Assembly (NCBI GenBank): GCA_019636555.1 | Contig: JAHBXH010000001.1 | Location: 372,001-436,000 of the forward strand | Source of the DNA: Phycisphaeraceae bacterium | GTDB lineage: Bacteria; Planctomycetota; Phycisphaerae; Phycisphaerales; UBA1924 | Direction of reading: 5' to 3' | Length of the DNA stretch: 64,000 nucleotides | Shown here: positions 34,761 through 43,163 of the stretch, in pieces | Layout of the letters: the number at the start of each line of letters is the position of its first letter | Position numbering within the stretch: the first letter of the stretch is position 1 | Translations under genes and position numbers: made by a program | Notes under the pieces: generated by a model | Told to the model about the DNA's origin: nothing | The model's database searches: none | The model's input: the letters and a program-made list of their open reading frames with translations, nothing else

Positions 34761-35828
34761 TCAATTGGCGGGCGGAGGAGGAGCGTCGTCCTGCGGCGGC
34801 TTGGGGCGGCGGCGCGGAGGAGGCATATCGCGACCTTCCTCGCGTGCCTTCTCGCGCAGCTTCTGGATCAGGAACTGGCGTTCTTCGGGCGTCATGCTCT
34901 CCCAGGTTTCGCGCAGATCGGGCGGGAGTGCATCGGGGCCGTCCTGGCGCGGGCCCTTGGCGCGATCGCCTTTGCCGCGTTGGTCGCCCCCGCGCTGATC
35001 ATTGCCGCGCGGACCGTTCTGGAAGCGCTCGCGGATCTTCTGCATCGCCTGCTCGCGCTCTTCCGGCGTCATGTTGGCGAGGCGCTCTTTGAATTGAGGG
35101 GGCAGGTTCTCCGGATCGAACTTGCGCTGAGCGCCGTCGGGTCCGTTCTGCTTCTGGAGGCGCCGGCGCACTTCCTCACGCGCTTTGCCTTCGAGGCCGC
35201 GCTCGGCCATGTCTTTCTTGATCGCTTCGAGGCGCTCCTGCACCAAAGGCTTCTGCTCATCGGTGAGCACGGCGAAGATCTTGGCCTGCGCATCCTTGGG
35301 ATTGGGGGCCTGGGCGCGCAGCTCTTCGAACTTCTGACGAGCCGCTTCGTTCGGGGCTTTTCCTTCGGGAGGCTTGGGTGCATCCGGCGGCGGCATCATC
35401 GGTTCGCCGTCGGCATCGGGCTTACCCGGACCGCGCTGCGGGCGGCCGCGATCGCCGAACTGGCCGCGCATTTCTTCGAATTCGCCCTTGTGCGCCTGGC
35501 GAAACTCTCGCATCGACTGCTCGAACTCCTGATTGATCGACTTGATTCTGGCCTGCTGATCGTCGGTCAGGCGCAGGTTTTCCGGCGTCTTGTCGTCGCG
35601 GAGCGCGCCGATCGCCCGCATGAACTCCATCTGCGGGATGGGGCGATCCGCGAGGCGCTGCTTGAGGTCGTTGCTCTGTCCGTCGCCGAAGTTGCGGCGC
35701 GTTCCGGGAACGCCGCCGTCGGTGACTTTGGGGCCCTGAAGGACCGGTTCATTCGAAGCGGGCTCGGCGATCGCGGCGGGTGCGCCGGCCGCAACAAGAA
35801 GCGCGAGTGCAAAGAGTTTGGCTTTCAT
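34761..35828 (-). CDS. Secreted Spy/CpxP-like Pro/Arg/Glu-rich protein
   Basis: 355 aa with a signal peptide (MKAKLFALALLVAAGAPAAI). The mature protein is highly charged and helical, with repeated LTDDQQARI, LTDEQKPLVQ, MTPEEREQAMQ and MTPEERQFLIQ units, an LTxxQ-like pattern as in the periplasmic chaperone Spy/CpxP and related metal-stress proteins. Pro/Gly/Arg/Asp-rich linkers separate the units (MMPPPDAPKPPE, RGNDQRGGDQRGKGD) and the C-terminus is Pro-rich. No enzyme motif is present. A GGTGGAG ribosome-binding site precedes the ATG. It is probably a periplasmic binding or chaperone-like protein. Confidence 0.7.
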   Translation of the reverse strand: MKAKLFALALLVAAGAPAAIAEPASNEPVLQGPKVTDGGVPGTRRNFGDGQSNDLKQRLADRPIPQMEFMRAIGALRDDKTPENLRLTDDQQARIKSINQEFEQSMREFRQAHKGEFEEMRGQFGDRGRPQRGPGKPDADGEPMMPPPDAPKPPEGKAPNEAARQKFEELRAQAPNPKDAQAKIFAVLTDEQKPLVQERLEAIKKDMAERGLEGKAREEVRRRLQKQNGPDGAQRKFDPENLPPQFKERLANMTPEEREQAMQKIRERFQNGPRGNDQRGGDQRGKGDRAKGPRQDGPDALPPDLRETWESMTPEERQFLIQKLREKAREEGRDMPPPRRRPKPPQDDAPPPPAN

Positions 35829-36053
35829 CGTTCGACTCCACCCAGCGGGTAAAGGGTTGGGACCAACGGGCTTATTGCCCGAGACATCGGCTTAACCGGG
35901 GAGAGAGCACCGTATTGCGGCCCGAACAACAAAACCGCGGAAAACAAAGCCCAAATCGATCCGTCTGTGCGGCATGTGCCGCGCTTTCGGACCGGCACGG
36001 CTAGCATCGCGAAGGAAACAAACCCGCGAATTTGCCGCGGAAAGGCCCGCCGA

Positions 36054-37289
36054 ATGTCCCTGACGAAAGACTTTGTGACAAGCTGCCTGACCGGGGTTCC
36101 CGACCCGGCGCGGGGAAAAGACCTCGTGAGCTCGGGCGCGCTGCAGTGGGTGAGCGCGTGCGACACGTACGCGTCGATCCGGCTCTTTCTGCCGCCGGAA
36201 GCGGGCAAGGCGGTGATGCAGCAGGTGGCGCAGCTCGCGCACTCGAAGATCACGCAGATCGCGCAGCGAAACGGCGAAGCGGTCGATTCGTTGATCGTCG
36301 AATTCGTGGACGATGCGGGCGCGGTAGTGCACACGGCGCGATTCGGAGGGATGACGACGAAGAGTGCACAAGAAGCCGCGCCGCCTCGAAGCCAGCCGAC
36401 CCCACCCGCGGGCGGCGCGGGACACGAACCAATTCCCGGCTTGTCGAAGAGCGCGAAGCCTGCGGGCGCGAGCGCGCTGCCGGGCGTGCGCAACATCATC
36501 GCGGTCGGCGCGGGCAAGGGCGGCGTCGGCAAGAGCAGCATCGCGCTGAACCTGGCCGTCGGTCTTGCGCGCCGGGGGCTGGCCGTCGGATTGCTCGACG
36601 GTGATATCTACGGACCGTCGATGCCGACGATGCTCGGGCTCGGCGCGCTCGAGCAGGCGGTGGTCGCGGGAAGGCTCCAGCCTTTCTATGTGCACGGGAT
36701 CAAGGCGATCACGATCGGGAAACTGGTCGATCCGGATCGGCCGTTGATCTGGCGCGGGCCGATGGCGCACGGCGCGTTCAAGCAGCTCACCGAGCAGACG
36801 AGCTGGGGCGAACTCGACTATCTCATCATCGACCTGCCACCGGGCACGGGCGACATCGCGCTGACGATGGCGCAGACGCTTCAGCTGACGGGCGCGATCG
36901 TCGTGTGCACGCCTCAGAAAGTGGCGCAGGACGATGCGGTGCGGGCGGCGGGCATGTTCAAGCAGCTCGGCATCGATGTGCTCGGCGTGGTTGAGAACAT
37001 GAGCTACTTCGTCGGCGACGATGGGAAGTCATACGACATTTTCGGGCGGGGCGGCGCGGAGGTGATGGCGCAGCGCCTGGGCGTGCCGTTCCTCGGCGCG
37101 GTGCCGATCACGATGGCGCTGCGCGAGAACAGCGACAAGGGCGACCCGAGCGCGAACTTCGAGGGCACGGACGGCGCGGGCGGTCGGCTGCGCGATGCGC
37201 TCGAGAACCTCGTGACGAATCTCGAATCGCAGGCGGCGCTCGCGGCGATGCGGAGCGGCGCGCAGAAGCCGGTCTTGACGATCTCGTAG
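36054..37289 (+). CDS. Mrp/NBP35-family P-loop ATPase lacking the cluster-binding CxxC
   Basis: 411 aa from ATG 36054. Residues ~1-105 are a MIP18-like N-terminal domain, followed by a Pro/Ala linker and the deviant Walker A GAGKGGVGKSSIALNLA, the switch segment LDGDIYGPSMPTMLG and LIIDLPPGTGDIAL. The family assembles or carries [4Fe-4S] clusters. The place where most members have the CxxC pair (after VENMSYF) reads VGDDGKSYDIF, with no cysteine. It may therefore act without binding its own cluster, or use other ligands. A TAGCAT box lies about 46 nt upstream of the ATG. Confidence 0.85.
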   Translation: MSLTKDFVTSCLTGVPDPARGKDLVSSGALQWVSACDTYASIRLFLPPEAGKAVMQQVAQLAHSKITQIAQRNGEAVDSLIVEFVDDAGAVVHTARFGGMTTKSAQEAAPPRSQPTPPAGGAGHEPIPGLSKSAKPAGASALPGVRNIIAVGAGKGGVGKSSIALNLAVGLARRGLAVGLLDGDIYGPSMPTMLGLGALEQAVVAGRLQPFYVHGIKAITIGKLVDPDRPLIWRGPMAHGAFKQLTEQTSWGELDYLIIDLPPGTGDIALTMAQTLQLTGAIVVCTPQKVAQDDAVRAAGMFKQLGIDVLGVVENMSYFVGDDGKSYDIFGRGGAEVMAQRLGVPFLGAVPITMALRENSDKGDPSANFEGTDGAGGRLRDALENLVTNLESQAALAAMRSGAQKPVLTIS

Positions 37290-37412
37290 CGGTTGTAAGC
37301 CTGCGTGGGGCCTGAAGTTGAGGCGAAACCGGGCGGCGGGATTGCCGCGGCGGCTTGAGTCGCGCGCGGAGGGCCCAGACAGTGCGCCACACGCACAAAG
37401 GGGAACAAGGTC

Positions 37413-37901
37413 ATGGCCAAGAAATCAAAGAAGCCGGCGAAGAAAGCATCGAAGCGGGGCGGTTCGAAAGCCAAATCGAGTGCAAAGAAGAAGACATCGA
37501 ACAAGCAGGATTCGATGGCGCCGCAGAACATCAAGACCGGCTCCGGCATGAGCCCGATGGAGGTCGGCAGCAAGCTGGTCGCCGATTTCAACAGCGGCAA
37601 GATGCATCTCAACGACATGTGGTCGCCGTCGATCGTGTCGATCGAGGGATTCGGCGTGAGCCAGGCGTGGCGCGGGCGCAAGGCCGTGGACGCCAAGAAC
37701 GAGTGGTGGGCGAGCGATCACGTCGTGCACGGCGCCAGCGCCGAAGGGCCGTTTGTCGGCGCGACGGGATTCGCGGTGAAGTTCATCATCGATGTCGAGA
37801 CAAAGAGCAGCGCCAAGCGCGAGACGATGACCGAAGTGGGCGTCTACACCGTGAAGAACGGGAAGATCGTGCAGGAAGAATTCATGTATCGGGCGGGGTG
37901 A
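37413..37901 (+). CDS. NTF2/SnoaL-like protein with a lysine-rich N-terminal tail
   Basis: 162 aa, ATG preceded by GGGGAACAAGG. Residues 1-32 are almost entirely Lys, Ser and Ala (MAKKSKKPAKKASKRGGSKA, then KKKTS), like histone H1/HU-type tails. Residues ~45-162 look like a SnoaL/NTF2 cone fold: MEVGSKLVADFNSGKM, the aromatic pair NEWWASDHVVHG, and a closing strand MTEVGVYTVKNGKIVQEEFM. SnoaL-like domains bind small molecules or act as simple isomerases; the tail suggests nucleic-acid or polyanion binding. The ligand is unknown. Confidence 0.65.
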   Translation: MAKKSKKPAKKASKRGGSKAKSSAKKKTSNKQDSMAPQNIKTGSGMSPMEVGSKLVADFNSGKMHLNDMWSPSIVSIEGFGVSQAWRGRKAVDAKNEWWASDHVVHGASAEGPFVGATGFAVKFIIDVETKSSAKRETMTEVGVYTVKNGKIVQEEFMYRAG

Positions 37902-37920
37902 ACCGCAAACGGCAACGGCC

Positions 37921-38844
37921 ATGTCAGAGAGTGGGCGGATCCGCGACCCGAGATTTCGGTATTCTCTCGAAATGCCTCGCTTAACGTTTCACGATCTCGG
38001 GGTCTGGTATCCCGGAGCTTTTCTTGCCAGAAAGTTTCCTTGGATAATTGGGCGTGTTGGGTTTCCACTTTTGGTTGTGGTAGTGCCCCTGCTGACCCCT
38101 TTGCTTTTGGATTTGGTTCGTTCCGGCTCGCTGAAGCCTTCATTGAAGGTGGCCGTCTTGATTGCGATTGGTGTCTCTGCTGCAGCTGTCGCGTATTTGA
38201 AGGAAGCGGAAAGTCGGCTTGAAAAGCTGGAGAAAGAAGACGCGATAGCTGCGGTGCATCAAGCGAGGCAAGACGTTTGGCGTCGAATCGGAGAGCTTAA
38301 TAGTGATGCCGCTGGGGCAACTGGGCAACTCGTCGAAGCGCTGGATGACAGGAGCCGAAACCAACCAAAGTTTCAATCGCAGGTTGAGCACCTTCAAACC
38401 GCAATTTTGGCGAACATTGCGGACTGCCTTTCTCAGCACCTCGGTCTGGACCGAAGAGTGATCAGCGCAAATTGGTCGGTCCTCCAAGTTCAAGAGGGAA
38501 AGGAGTATTTCGTCCCTCTTCGTTACGACCGTCATGACGTCCGAAGGGCACACGGAAGCCGCTCTCATGAATTGGCGTCTGATAAGCCGGGAGCTTCGCG
38601 TGCCCTCCTGACTGGGAAAGTCACGCTCGTACCGGACACGCAGAGCTCAGATATGCTTCCCTTTTTTCCGGATTCGCCCGCCTATCGGTCGATTCTTTCA
38701 ATACCCGTAACAGTACGGAATTCCAGGCTGGGGGTCGTGAATATTGACGCTACTGAGCCGAACTTGCTTTCTCTCGACTTAGAAACTCTTGTCGCCGATC
38801 TGGCGTATCTGATAGGATTATGCGAGCATCTAAAAGGGGAGTAG
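37921..38844 (+). CDS. Membrane protein with a C-terminal GAF-like domain
   Basis: 307 aa; an ATG at 37972 is an alternative start. Two membrane segments (IGRVGFPLLVVVVPLLTPLL and LKVAVLIAIGVSAAAVAYL) are followed by a short coiled coil (EAESRLEKLEKED) and a cytoplasmic domain (~150-300) with a GAF-like course: ILANIADCLSQHLGL, ALLTGKVTLVPDTQ, YRSILSIPVTVRNSRLGVV and NIDATEPNLLSLDLETL. Codon use is visibly AT-richer than in the neighbours (many TTG, CTT, TTT), which suggests recent acquisition. A 56-codon gene starts 4 bp downstream with a strong ribosome-binding site, so the two form a cassette. It may be a sensor; no output domain is seen. Confidence 0.6.
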   Translation: MSESGRIRDPRFRYSLEMPRLTFHDLGVWYPGAFLARKFPWIIGRVGFPLLVVVVPLLTPLLLDLVRSGSLKPSLKVAVLIAIGVSAAAVAYLKEAESRLEKLEKEDAIAAVHQARQDVWRRIGELNSDAAGATGQLVEALDDRSRNQPKFQSQVEHLQTAILANIADCLSQHLGLDRRVISANWSVLQVQEGKEYFVPLRYDRHDVRRAHGSRSHELASDKPGASRALLTGKVTLVPDTQSSDMLPFFPDSPAYRSILSIPVTVRNSRLGVVNIDATEPNLLSLDLETLVADLAYLIGLCEHLKGE

Positions 38845-38848
38845 CTCC

Positions 38849-39019
38849 ATGGCAAAGCCGAACACTCTTCAGGAAGGGCGAAATCTCCGCGAAGTGGTAG
38901 AGAGGTACGGTAAGTATGCGAGCCAGCAGATTTCCTACGCCCAATTGCACGAGAGTGCTGCCACTAACTCTCAGGTAGCTGTGGCATCCGAAAAATCGAA
39001 AAAGATTCAGATGAAATAG
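38849..39019 (+). CDS. 56-residue small protein, partner of the GAF-like gene
   Basis: ATG 38849 preceded by AGGGGAG, 4 bp after the upstream stop; TAG at 39017-39019. The product starts MAKPNTLQEGRNLREVVERY and ends VASEKSKKIQMK: hydrophilic, mostly helical, no membrane segment. The base composition matches the upstream gene and not the chromosome. The ribosome-binding site and tight spacing support it as real. Function unknown. It converges on gmk, 5 bp away. Confidence 0.6.
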   Translation: MAKPNTLQEGRNLREVVERYGKYASQQISYAQLHESAATNSQVAVASEKSKKIQMK

Positions 39020-39024
39020 ATCTG

Positions 39025-39648
39025 TCATCTCGTGGTCATGCGTCTTCGCTCGCGTTCGACACCGATCGCCTTGATGGCTTTGCCGAGCGCATCGTCGAGG
39101 TGCTCGTTGACGAGGAAGAGGTCGTAGACGCCGCAGATGCGGGCCTGCTGGATTTCGGCCTTAGCCTGCGCGAATCGTTTCTGGATCGCGGACTCCTCTT
39201 CGCGTCGGCGCCCGCGCAGGCGCTCGAGCAGGCTTTCTTCATTCGGAGGGAGGACGAAGATCGCGAAGGCGTCGGGGATCTGTTTCTTGACGTTGACGGC
39301 GCCGACGACATCGATCTCCAGAATCACAAGCCGTCCCCGCTTGAGTTGCTCGAAGACCCAGCCCTTGGGCGTGCCGTACATTTTTCCGTAAACACCGGCG
39401 GTCTCGAGGAACTCGCCTTTGGCGTTCATCGCCTCGAATTCATCGTCGGTGGCGAAGTGATAGTCGACGCCTTCGACGTCGATACCCGACGAAGGGCGGG
39501 TGGTCCACGAGACCGAGAAGACCGCATCGGAGATGGAGCGCTCGATGCCGCGGGTGATTGTCGTCTTTCCGACGCCCGATGGACCGGAGATGATGACGAC
39601 CATTCCGTCGTCGGTATCGGTGGGCAAACGGTGTGCAGGAGGAGGCAT
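39025..39648 (-). CDS. gmk: Guanylate kinase
   Basis: 207 aa from ATG 39648; the open frame extends 24 codons upstream but those are Pro/Arg-rich. It phosphorylates GMP to GDP with ATP. VVIISGPSGVGKTTITRGIE is the P-loop, SVSWTTRPSSGIDVEGVDYHF holds the GMP-binding Ser and Arg, and EIDVVGAVNVKK and FVLPPNEESLLERL are typical. The length is normal. A TAAACT box ends 8 nt before the ATG and no ribosome-binding site is seen. Confidence 0.95.
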   Translation of the reverse strand: MPPPAHRLPTDTDDGMVVIISGPSGVGKTTITRGIERSISDAVFSVSWTTRPSSGIDVEGVDYHFATDDEFEAMNAKGEFLETAGVYGKMYGTPKGWVFEQLKRGRLVILEIDVVGAVNVKKQIPDAFAIFVLPPNEESLLERLRGRRREEESAIQKRFAQAKAEIQQARICGVYDLFLVNEHLDDALGKAIKAIGVERERRRMTTR

Positions 39649-39656
39649 CGGCGGCG

Positions 39657-39662
39657 AGTTTA
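39657..39662 (-). promoter_or_regulatory. Candidate -10 box for leaderless gmk
   Basis: TAAACT (minus strand) followed by CG, 8 nt before ATG 39648; the spacer CGCCGCCG holds no ribosome-binding site. It is the same box, with the same spacing, as at purE. Confidence 0.5.
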
Positions 39663-39733
39663 TGCGCGGGGGGTGGGGGCGGGGCGGCGCGGATGCTGCC
39701 GGAGCGGAGCGGCGAGCCAAACGGGCGGGATTC

Positions 39734-40762
39734 TCACGACGACCGGGAGCAAGCCCGCGAACACGCTTCGAGCGCCGCCATGCGGACGCCGACGCCGACG
39801 GTGACCTGGCGCAGGATGACGGACTGCGGCCCGTCGGCGACGTCGGGGTCGAGCTCGATGCCGCGGTTGATCGGGCCGGGGTGCATGATGACGGCGCCGC
39901 GTTTGAGGCGGCCGGCGCGCTGAGCGGTCATTCCGAAGAACGACTTGTACTCGCGGACGGAGGCGATGGCGGGGGAGCTCTTGCCCGCGGGGTCGGGCGG
40001 CGCATCGTGGCGCTCGAACTGCACGCGGAGCATCATGACGGCATCGACCTTTGGCAGCACGCCGTCGAGATCGTGCGTGACTCGGACGCCGGTGCCGAGC
40101 GACTCGAGGCTGCGCGGAGCGAGTCCGGCAGGGCCGACGCAGACGACGCGGGCGCCGAGGGTCGTGAGGCCGGCGATGGTCGATCGCGCAACGCGCGAAG
40201 ACACAACATCGCCGACGATCGCGACGGTCAGGCCCTTCATGTCGAAGTCGCTCAGGCGTTTGTGGGCTTCGGCGAGCGTGTAGATATCGAGCAGGCCTTG
40301 CGTCGGGTGTTCGTGCTTGCCGTCGCCCGCGTTGATGACCGGGCAGTGGACGTTGGAGGCGATGAGTGCCGCGGCACCGGCGTGGCGGGCGCGGATGACG
40401 AGCGCGTGCGCTCCCATGGCTTCCACGTTGCGCGCCGTGTCGATGAGCGTTTCGCCCTTGGTGACGCTGGAGAACGCGCCGAGCAGATTGGAAACGTGCG
40501 CGCGGAGGCGGTGAGCGGCGTTGGTGAAACTGGTGCGGGTACGCGTCGAATCTTCGAAGAACAGGTTGGCGATCGTCGTGCCCTGGAGCGGTGAACCGGA
40601 GACGTCGGTGGTGACGTCCACGTACTTCCGAGAGGCCATGAGGAGCGCGCGGATCTGCGAGGCTGGGACGCCCTGAAGCCCGATCAGGTCTTTGTGCGGC
40701 CACTGCGAGCCGAATTTGCCCGGCGCGGCATTTCGCCGGCGCCCTTTGCGCGACTTCACCAT
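39734..40762 (-). CDS. pyrB: Aspartate carbamoyltransferase, catalytic subunit
   Basis: 342 aa. It joins carbamoyl phosphate and aspartate, the first committed step of pyrimidine synthesis. The carbamoyl-phosphate loop is FFEDSTRTRTSF (most members have EPSTRT; Asp replaces Pro here), with KGETLIDTARN, the catalytic HPTQGLLDIYT and the aspartate-binding HPGPINRG. A basic N-terminal extension of about 20 residues precedes the core. No pyrI or pyrC adjoins. It is followed by gmk 85 bp downstream, and a lipoprotein gene ends 18 bp upstream of it. Confidence 0.95.
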   Translation of the reverse strand: MVKSRKGRRRNAAPGKFGSQWPHKDLIGLQGVPASQIRALLMASRKYVDVTTDVSGSPLQGTTIANLFFEDSTRTRTSFTNAAHRLRAHVSNLLGAFSSVTKGETLIDTARNVEAMGAHALVIRARHAGAAALIASNVHCPVINAGDGKHEHPTQGLLDIYTLAEAHKRLSDFDMKGLTVAIVGDVVSSRVARSTIAGLTTLGARVVCVGPAGLAPRSLESLGTGVRVTHDLDGVLPKVDAVMMLRVQFERHDAPPDPAGKSSPAIASVREYKSFFGMTAQRAGRLKRGAVIMHPGPINRGIELDPDVADGPQSVILRQVTVGVGVRMAALEACSRACSRSS

Positions 40763-40780
40763 GCGGACATGGTAACGGGC

Positions 40781-41407
40781 TTACTTGTCTTCCGAATCGT
40801 CGACCCGCTGCATCGGCTGCGGGGGCAACTCGTCGTCCACGGAGTTGGAGAGTTTCGGTGCATCCGCGGCGGTTCCGGGAATGTGGAGCGCCGGCGGTTC
40901 GAGCACGCCGATCTCATATTCGCTCGAGCCCGTCACGTGCCACGGGTTCCAGCCGCCTGCGAGTCGCACCTCGACACCCCGGTAGACGCGACCGCCGGTG
41001 GGTTTGTCGGCGACTTCGAAGACGGGGCGCACGACGTCGATGCGTGCGATCTCGCCCCGGAGCCAGACGCGGGTGACGTGATAGATCGGGAGCGAGGTGG
41101 AGTTGGCTTCGGTGATGGGCTGCACGCCGTGGCCCACGATCGAAGCGATTCGCTGGTAGGTCTCTTCGGACGAGCCGGCGGGCAGATTGATCGCAAAGGG
41201 CGCGTTGTCGCCACCGGGGGGCGGGTAGCGCATCGCCGTCCAGCGGACTGCCGCGGCGATGGCGTTCTTCATGTTGGGGCTGTTGTTGACGTTTTTGATC
41301 GCGAACTCGTCACCGGTGATGGGCGGGTAGTTGGCGTATTCGCGTGCGCAGGACGCGAGCGCGATCGTGCCCGAGAGCGTGAGAAGAGTCGTGAGGCGCA
41401 ATTTCAT
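40781..41407 (-). CDS. Putative lipoprotein of unknown function
   Basis: 208 aa from ATG 41407. The N-terminus (MKLRLTTLLTLSGTIALASC) ends in the lipobox LASC, so Cys20 is the probable lipidated residue. The mature domain (~30-175) is soluble, with VRWTAMRYPPPGG, GSSEETYQRIASIVGHGVQP and the beta-rich TRVWLRGEIARIDVVRPVFE; the last 30 residues are Pro/Asp-rich. The family is not recognised. It is divergent from ubiX and upstream of pyrB in the same direction. Confidence 0.6.
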   Translation of the reverse strand: MKLRLTTLLTLSGTIALASCAREYANYPPITGDEFAIKNVNNSPNMKNAIAAAVRWTAMRYPPPGGDNAPFAINLPAGSSEETYQRIASIVGHGVQPITEANSTSLPIYHVTRVWLRGEIARIDVVRPVFEVADKPTGGRVYRGVEVRLAGGWNPWHVTGSSEYEIGVLEPPALHIPGTAADAPKLSNSVDDELPPQPMQRVDDSEDK

Positions 41408-41539
41408 AGCGTCTTCCTTCGGTCCGTCGGGCGTTGGAGCAAGAGTCCGCACGGCCCCGGCCGCGGGAGAATAGTGGGTTCCTTGCAGAAAGAGGTCAAG
41501 CCGCGAATCGGGCGAGAGAAACCGGGCGAAAGATCAGGC

Positions 41540-42217
41540 GTGCCGAAGAAGCGCGGGAAGTCGGGATTGATTGCATCGCCGAAACAAGCCAGACGGTTTG
41601 TTGTGGGGATTTCGGGAGCATCGGGCGCGTGGTATGCGCAGCGATTGCTCGAGATTCTTCTTGGCGGCGGCCACGAGATTCACCTCGTGGTGAGTGACTA
41701 CGGCAAGCGCCTGCTCTTTGATGAATCGGGGGTCAGGGCGATCGATCTGGCATCGCTGTGTCCGAGATTGGCGAAAGCCGCGACGAGGTCGAGAGTGGCG
41801 GAGCTGTCGGAGCGATTGATCGTCCATCCGAACAAGGATGTGGGCGCGGTGATCGCTTCGGGGAGTTTTATACACGACGGGATGGTGGTGATCCCGTGTT
41901 CGAGCGCGAGCCTGGGCGCGATGGCGAGCGGGAGCGGGAGCAATCTGCTTTGCCGCGCCGCGATGGTGACGCTGAAGGAGAGGCGGCCGCTGATTGTGTG
42001 CCACCGCGAGATGCCGCTGAGCCTGATCGATATTCGCAATATGGAGACGCTCGCGCTGGCGGGCGCGACGATCTGTTCGCCGAACCCGGGGTTTTACTTG
42101 TTGCCGGATTCGGTAGGGGAGATCGTGGATTTCACGGTGGGGAAGGTGCTCGATCTGTTGAAGGTGGAGCACGATCTGAAGACGAGGTGGGAGGGAGCGG
42201 AGCGCGAGGCGGATTAG
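41540..42217 (+). CDS. ubiX: UbiX-type flavin prenyltransferase
   Basis: 225 aa if read from GTG 41540; a GTG at 41474 would add 22 residues, and no ATG suits. UbiX prenylates FMN to the prFMN cofactor used by UbiD-type decarboxylases. RFVVGISGASGAWYAQRLLE is the dimethylallyl-phosphate/FMN-binding start; VIPCSSASLGAMASGSGSNL, RRPLIVCHREMPLSLIDIRN and the closing GATICSPNPGFYLLP are the family core. A UbiD partner is not in the window. The basic N-terminal ~20 residues are unusual. Its stop overlaps the stop of the convergent surface-protein gene by two bases. Confidence 0.88.
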   Translation: MPKKRGKSGLIASPKQARRFVVGISGASGAWYAQRLLEILLGGGHEIHLVVSDYGKRLLFDESGVRAIDLASLCPRLAKAATRSRVAELSERLIVHPNKDVGAVIASGSFIHDGMVVIPCSSASLGAMASGSGSNLLCRAAMVTLKERRPLIVCHREMPLSLIDIRNMETLALAGATICSPNPGFYLLPDSVGEIVDFTVGKVLDLLKVEHDLKTRWEGAEREAD

Positions 42218-42939
42218 ATGCGGCGGCGACGCGCGAGCATCGAACCGAGACCGATCGCGAGGAGTGCGCTCCCCGGAGCGGGAATTTCCAGACGTCCGAA
42301 GTTCATGGCGAAATAGTCGGGCGCGATGATTGGGCCGAAGTCGGTGTTGTAGATCGCGGTCGCCCAGATTTCGAGGCGTGCGATGTTCGCGGAGTCGGAG
42401 CGCACCCCCATGAACTTGGCGGAGTTGTCGGCCATGCTCCCGACGATGCGTTTCATCGAGAGATCGAAGAGGCCGATCATGTTGTCTTCGACATCGAACA
42501 CCCCGACGTGCATGATCCACGAGTTCGAGAAACTAGCATCGAATTGGGCGCCGAATCCGCGGATCGCTTCCGAGAAAGTCAGCGAGAGTCGTGCATCGGT
42601 CGTCGGTGGCGACACGAGATCTTGGCCGGAAACGCGGAGCAGCGCTGCGTTGGCGCCAAAGTTTCCCGCCCAGCCCGAGAAGGGATCGGGAGCGCCCGCC
42701 CATTGATCGACGCGGCTGAGACCGGAGGCATCGCTCGAATAGGACTCCGCCCAGAAGCTCCGACCGCTGACGGAAGTTCCCCCGACCAAGCCGGGAACGG
42801 ACGCACCGGTGGGGCCAAACTGGGACCACTGAATGGTGTCGCTCGTGGCGAACGAGGCTTCGTTTGACACAAGGCTGACGCCGCCGAGCGACGCGGATGA
42901 AATTCCAGAGACAACACAGGCGATCAGGACACGGCGCAT
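42214..42939 (-). CDS. Secreted protein with a C-terminal PEP-CTERM-like anchor
   Basis: 241 aa from ATG 42939 with a GGAG ribosome-binding site; the frame is open for 62 more codons upstream. It has a signal peptide (MRRVLIACVVSGISSASLGG), a beta-rich body with many aromatic residues (FGAQFDASFSNSWIMHVGVF, then DVEDNMIGLFDLS) and a C-terminal anchor of the form IPAPGSALLAIGLG followed by ARRRR. Such tails are recognised by exosortase-type or related sorting systems and are very common in Planctomycetes. The function of the body is unknown. Confidence 0.7.
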   Translation of the reverse strand: MRRVLIACVVSGISSASLGGVSLVSNEASFATSDTIQWSQFGPTGASVPGLVGGTSVSGRSFWAESYSSDASGLSRVDQWAGAPDPFSGWAGNFGANAALLRVSGQDLVSPPTTDARLSLTFSEAIRGFGAQFDASFSNSWIMHVGVFDVEDNMIGLFDLSMKRIVGSMADNSAKFMGVRSDSANIARLEIWATAIYNTDFGPIIAPDYFAMNFGRLEIPAPGSALLAIGLGSMLARRRRI

Positions 42940-43133
42940 TTGCGGCTCCAAGGGGTGGTCGGGCAATTCCCCGGTCAGACAAGCTGCGGGACAAATTGCA
43001 GTGGTGCCAGCCGACCAAAGCGCCGTTCCGCGTGGTCTCTCGATAAGCACAAGAGCAAGCGAGACTTGCGGGCGGCTGATTTTTCGCGCGAAAATGGCGG
43101 ATCGGTGAAAACACCGGCACGCCATTCCCGTAT

Positions 43134-43149
43134 TAGTTAGTGCTTACTA
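43134..43149. promoter_or_regulatory. Palindromic operator-like site upstream of the radical SAM gene
   Basis: TAGTTAGTGCTTACTA: twelve of sixteen positions are self-complementary (TAGT.AG..CT.ACTA). It lies 15 bp before ATG 43164 and just before the GGAGG site, a good place for a repressor. No regulator gene adjoins it. Confidence 0.35.
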
Positions 43150-43163
43150 CGATTGGAGGCACT

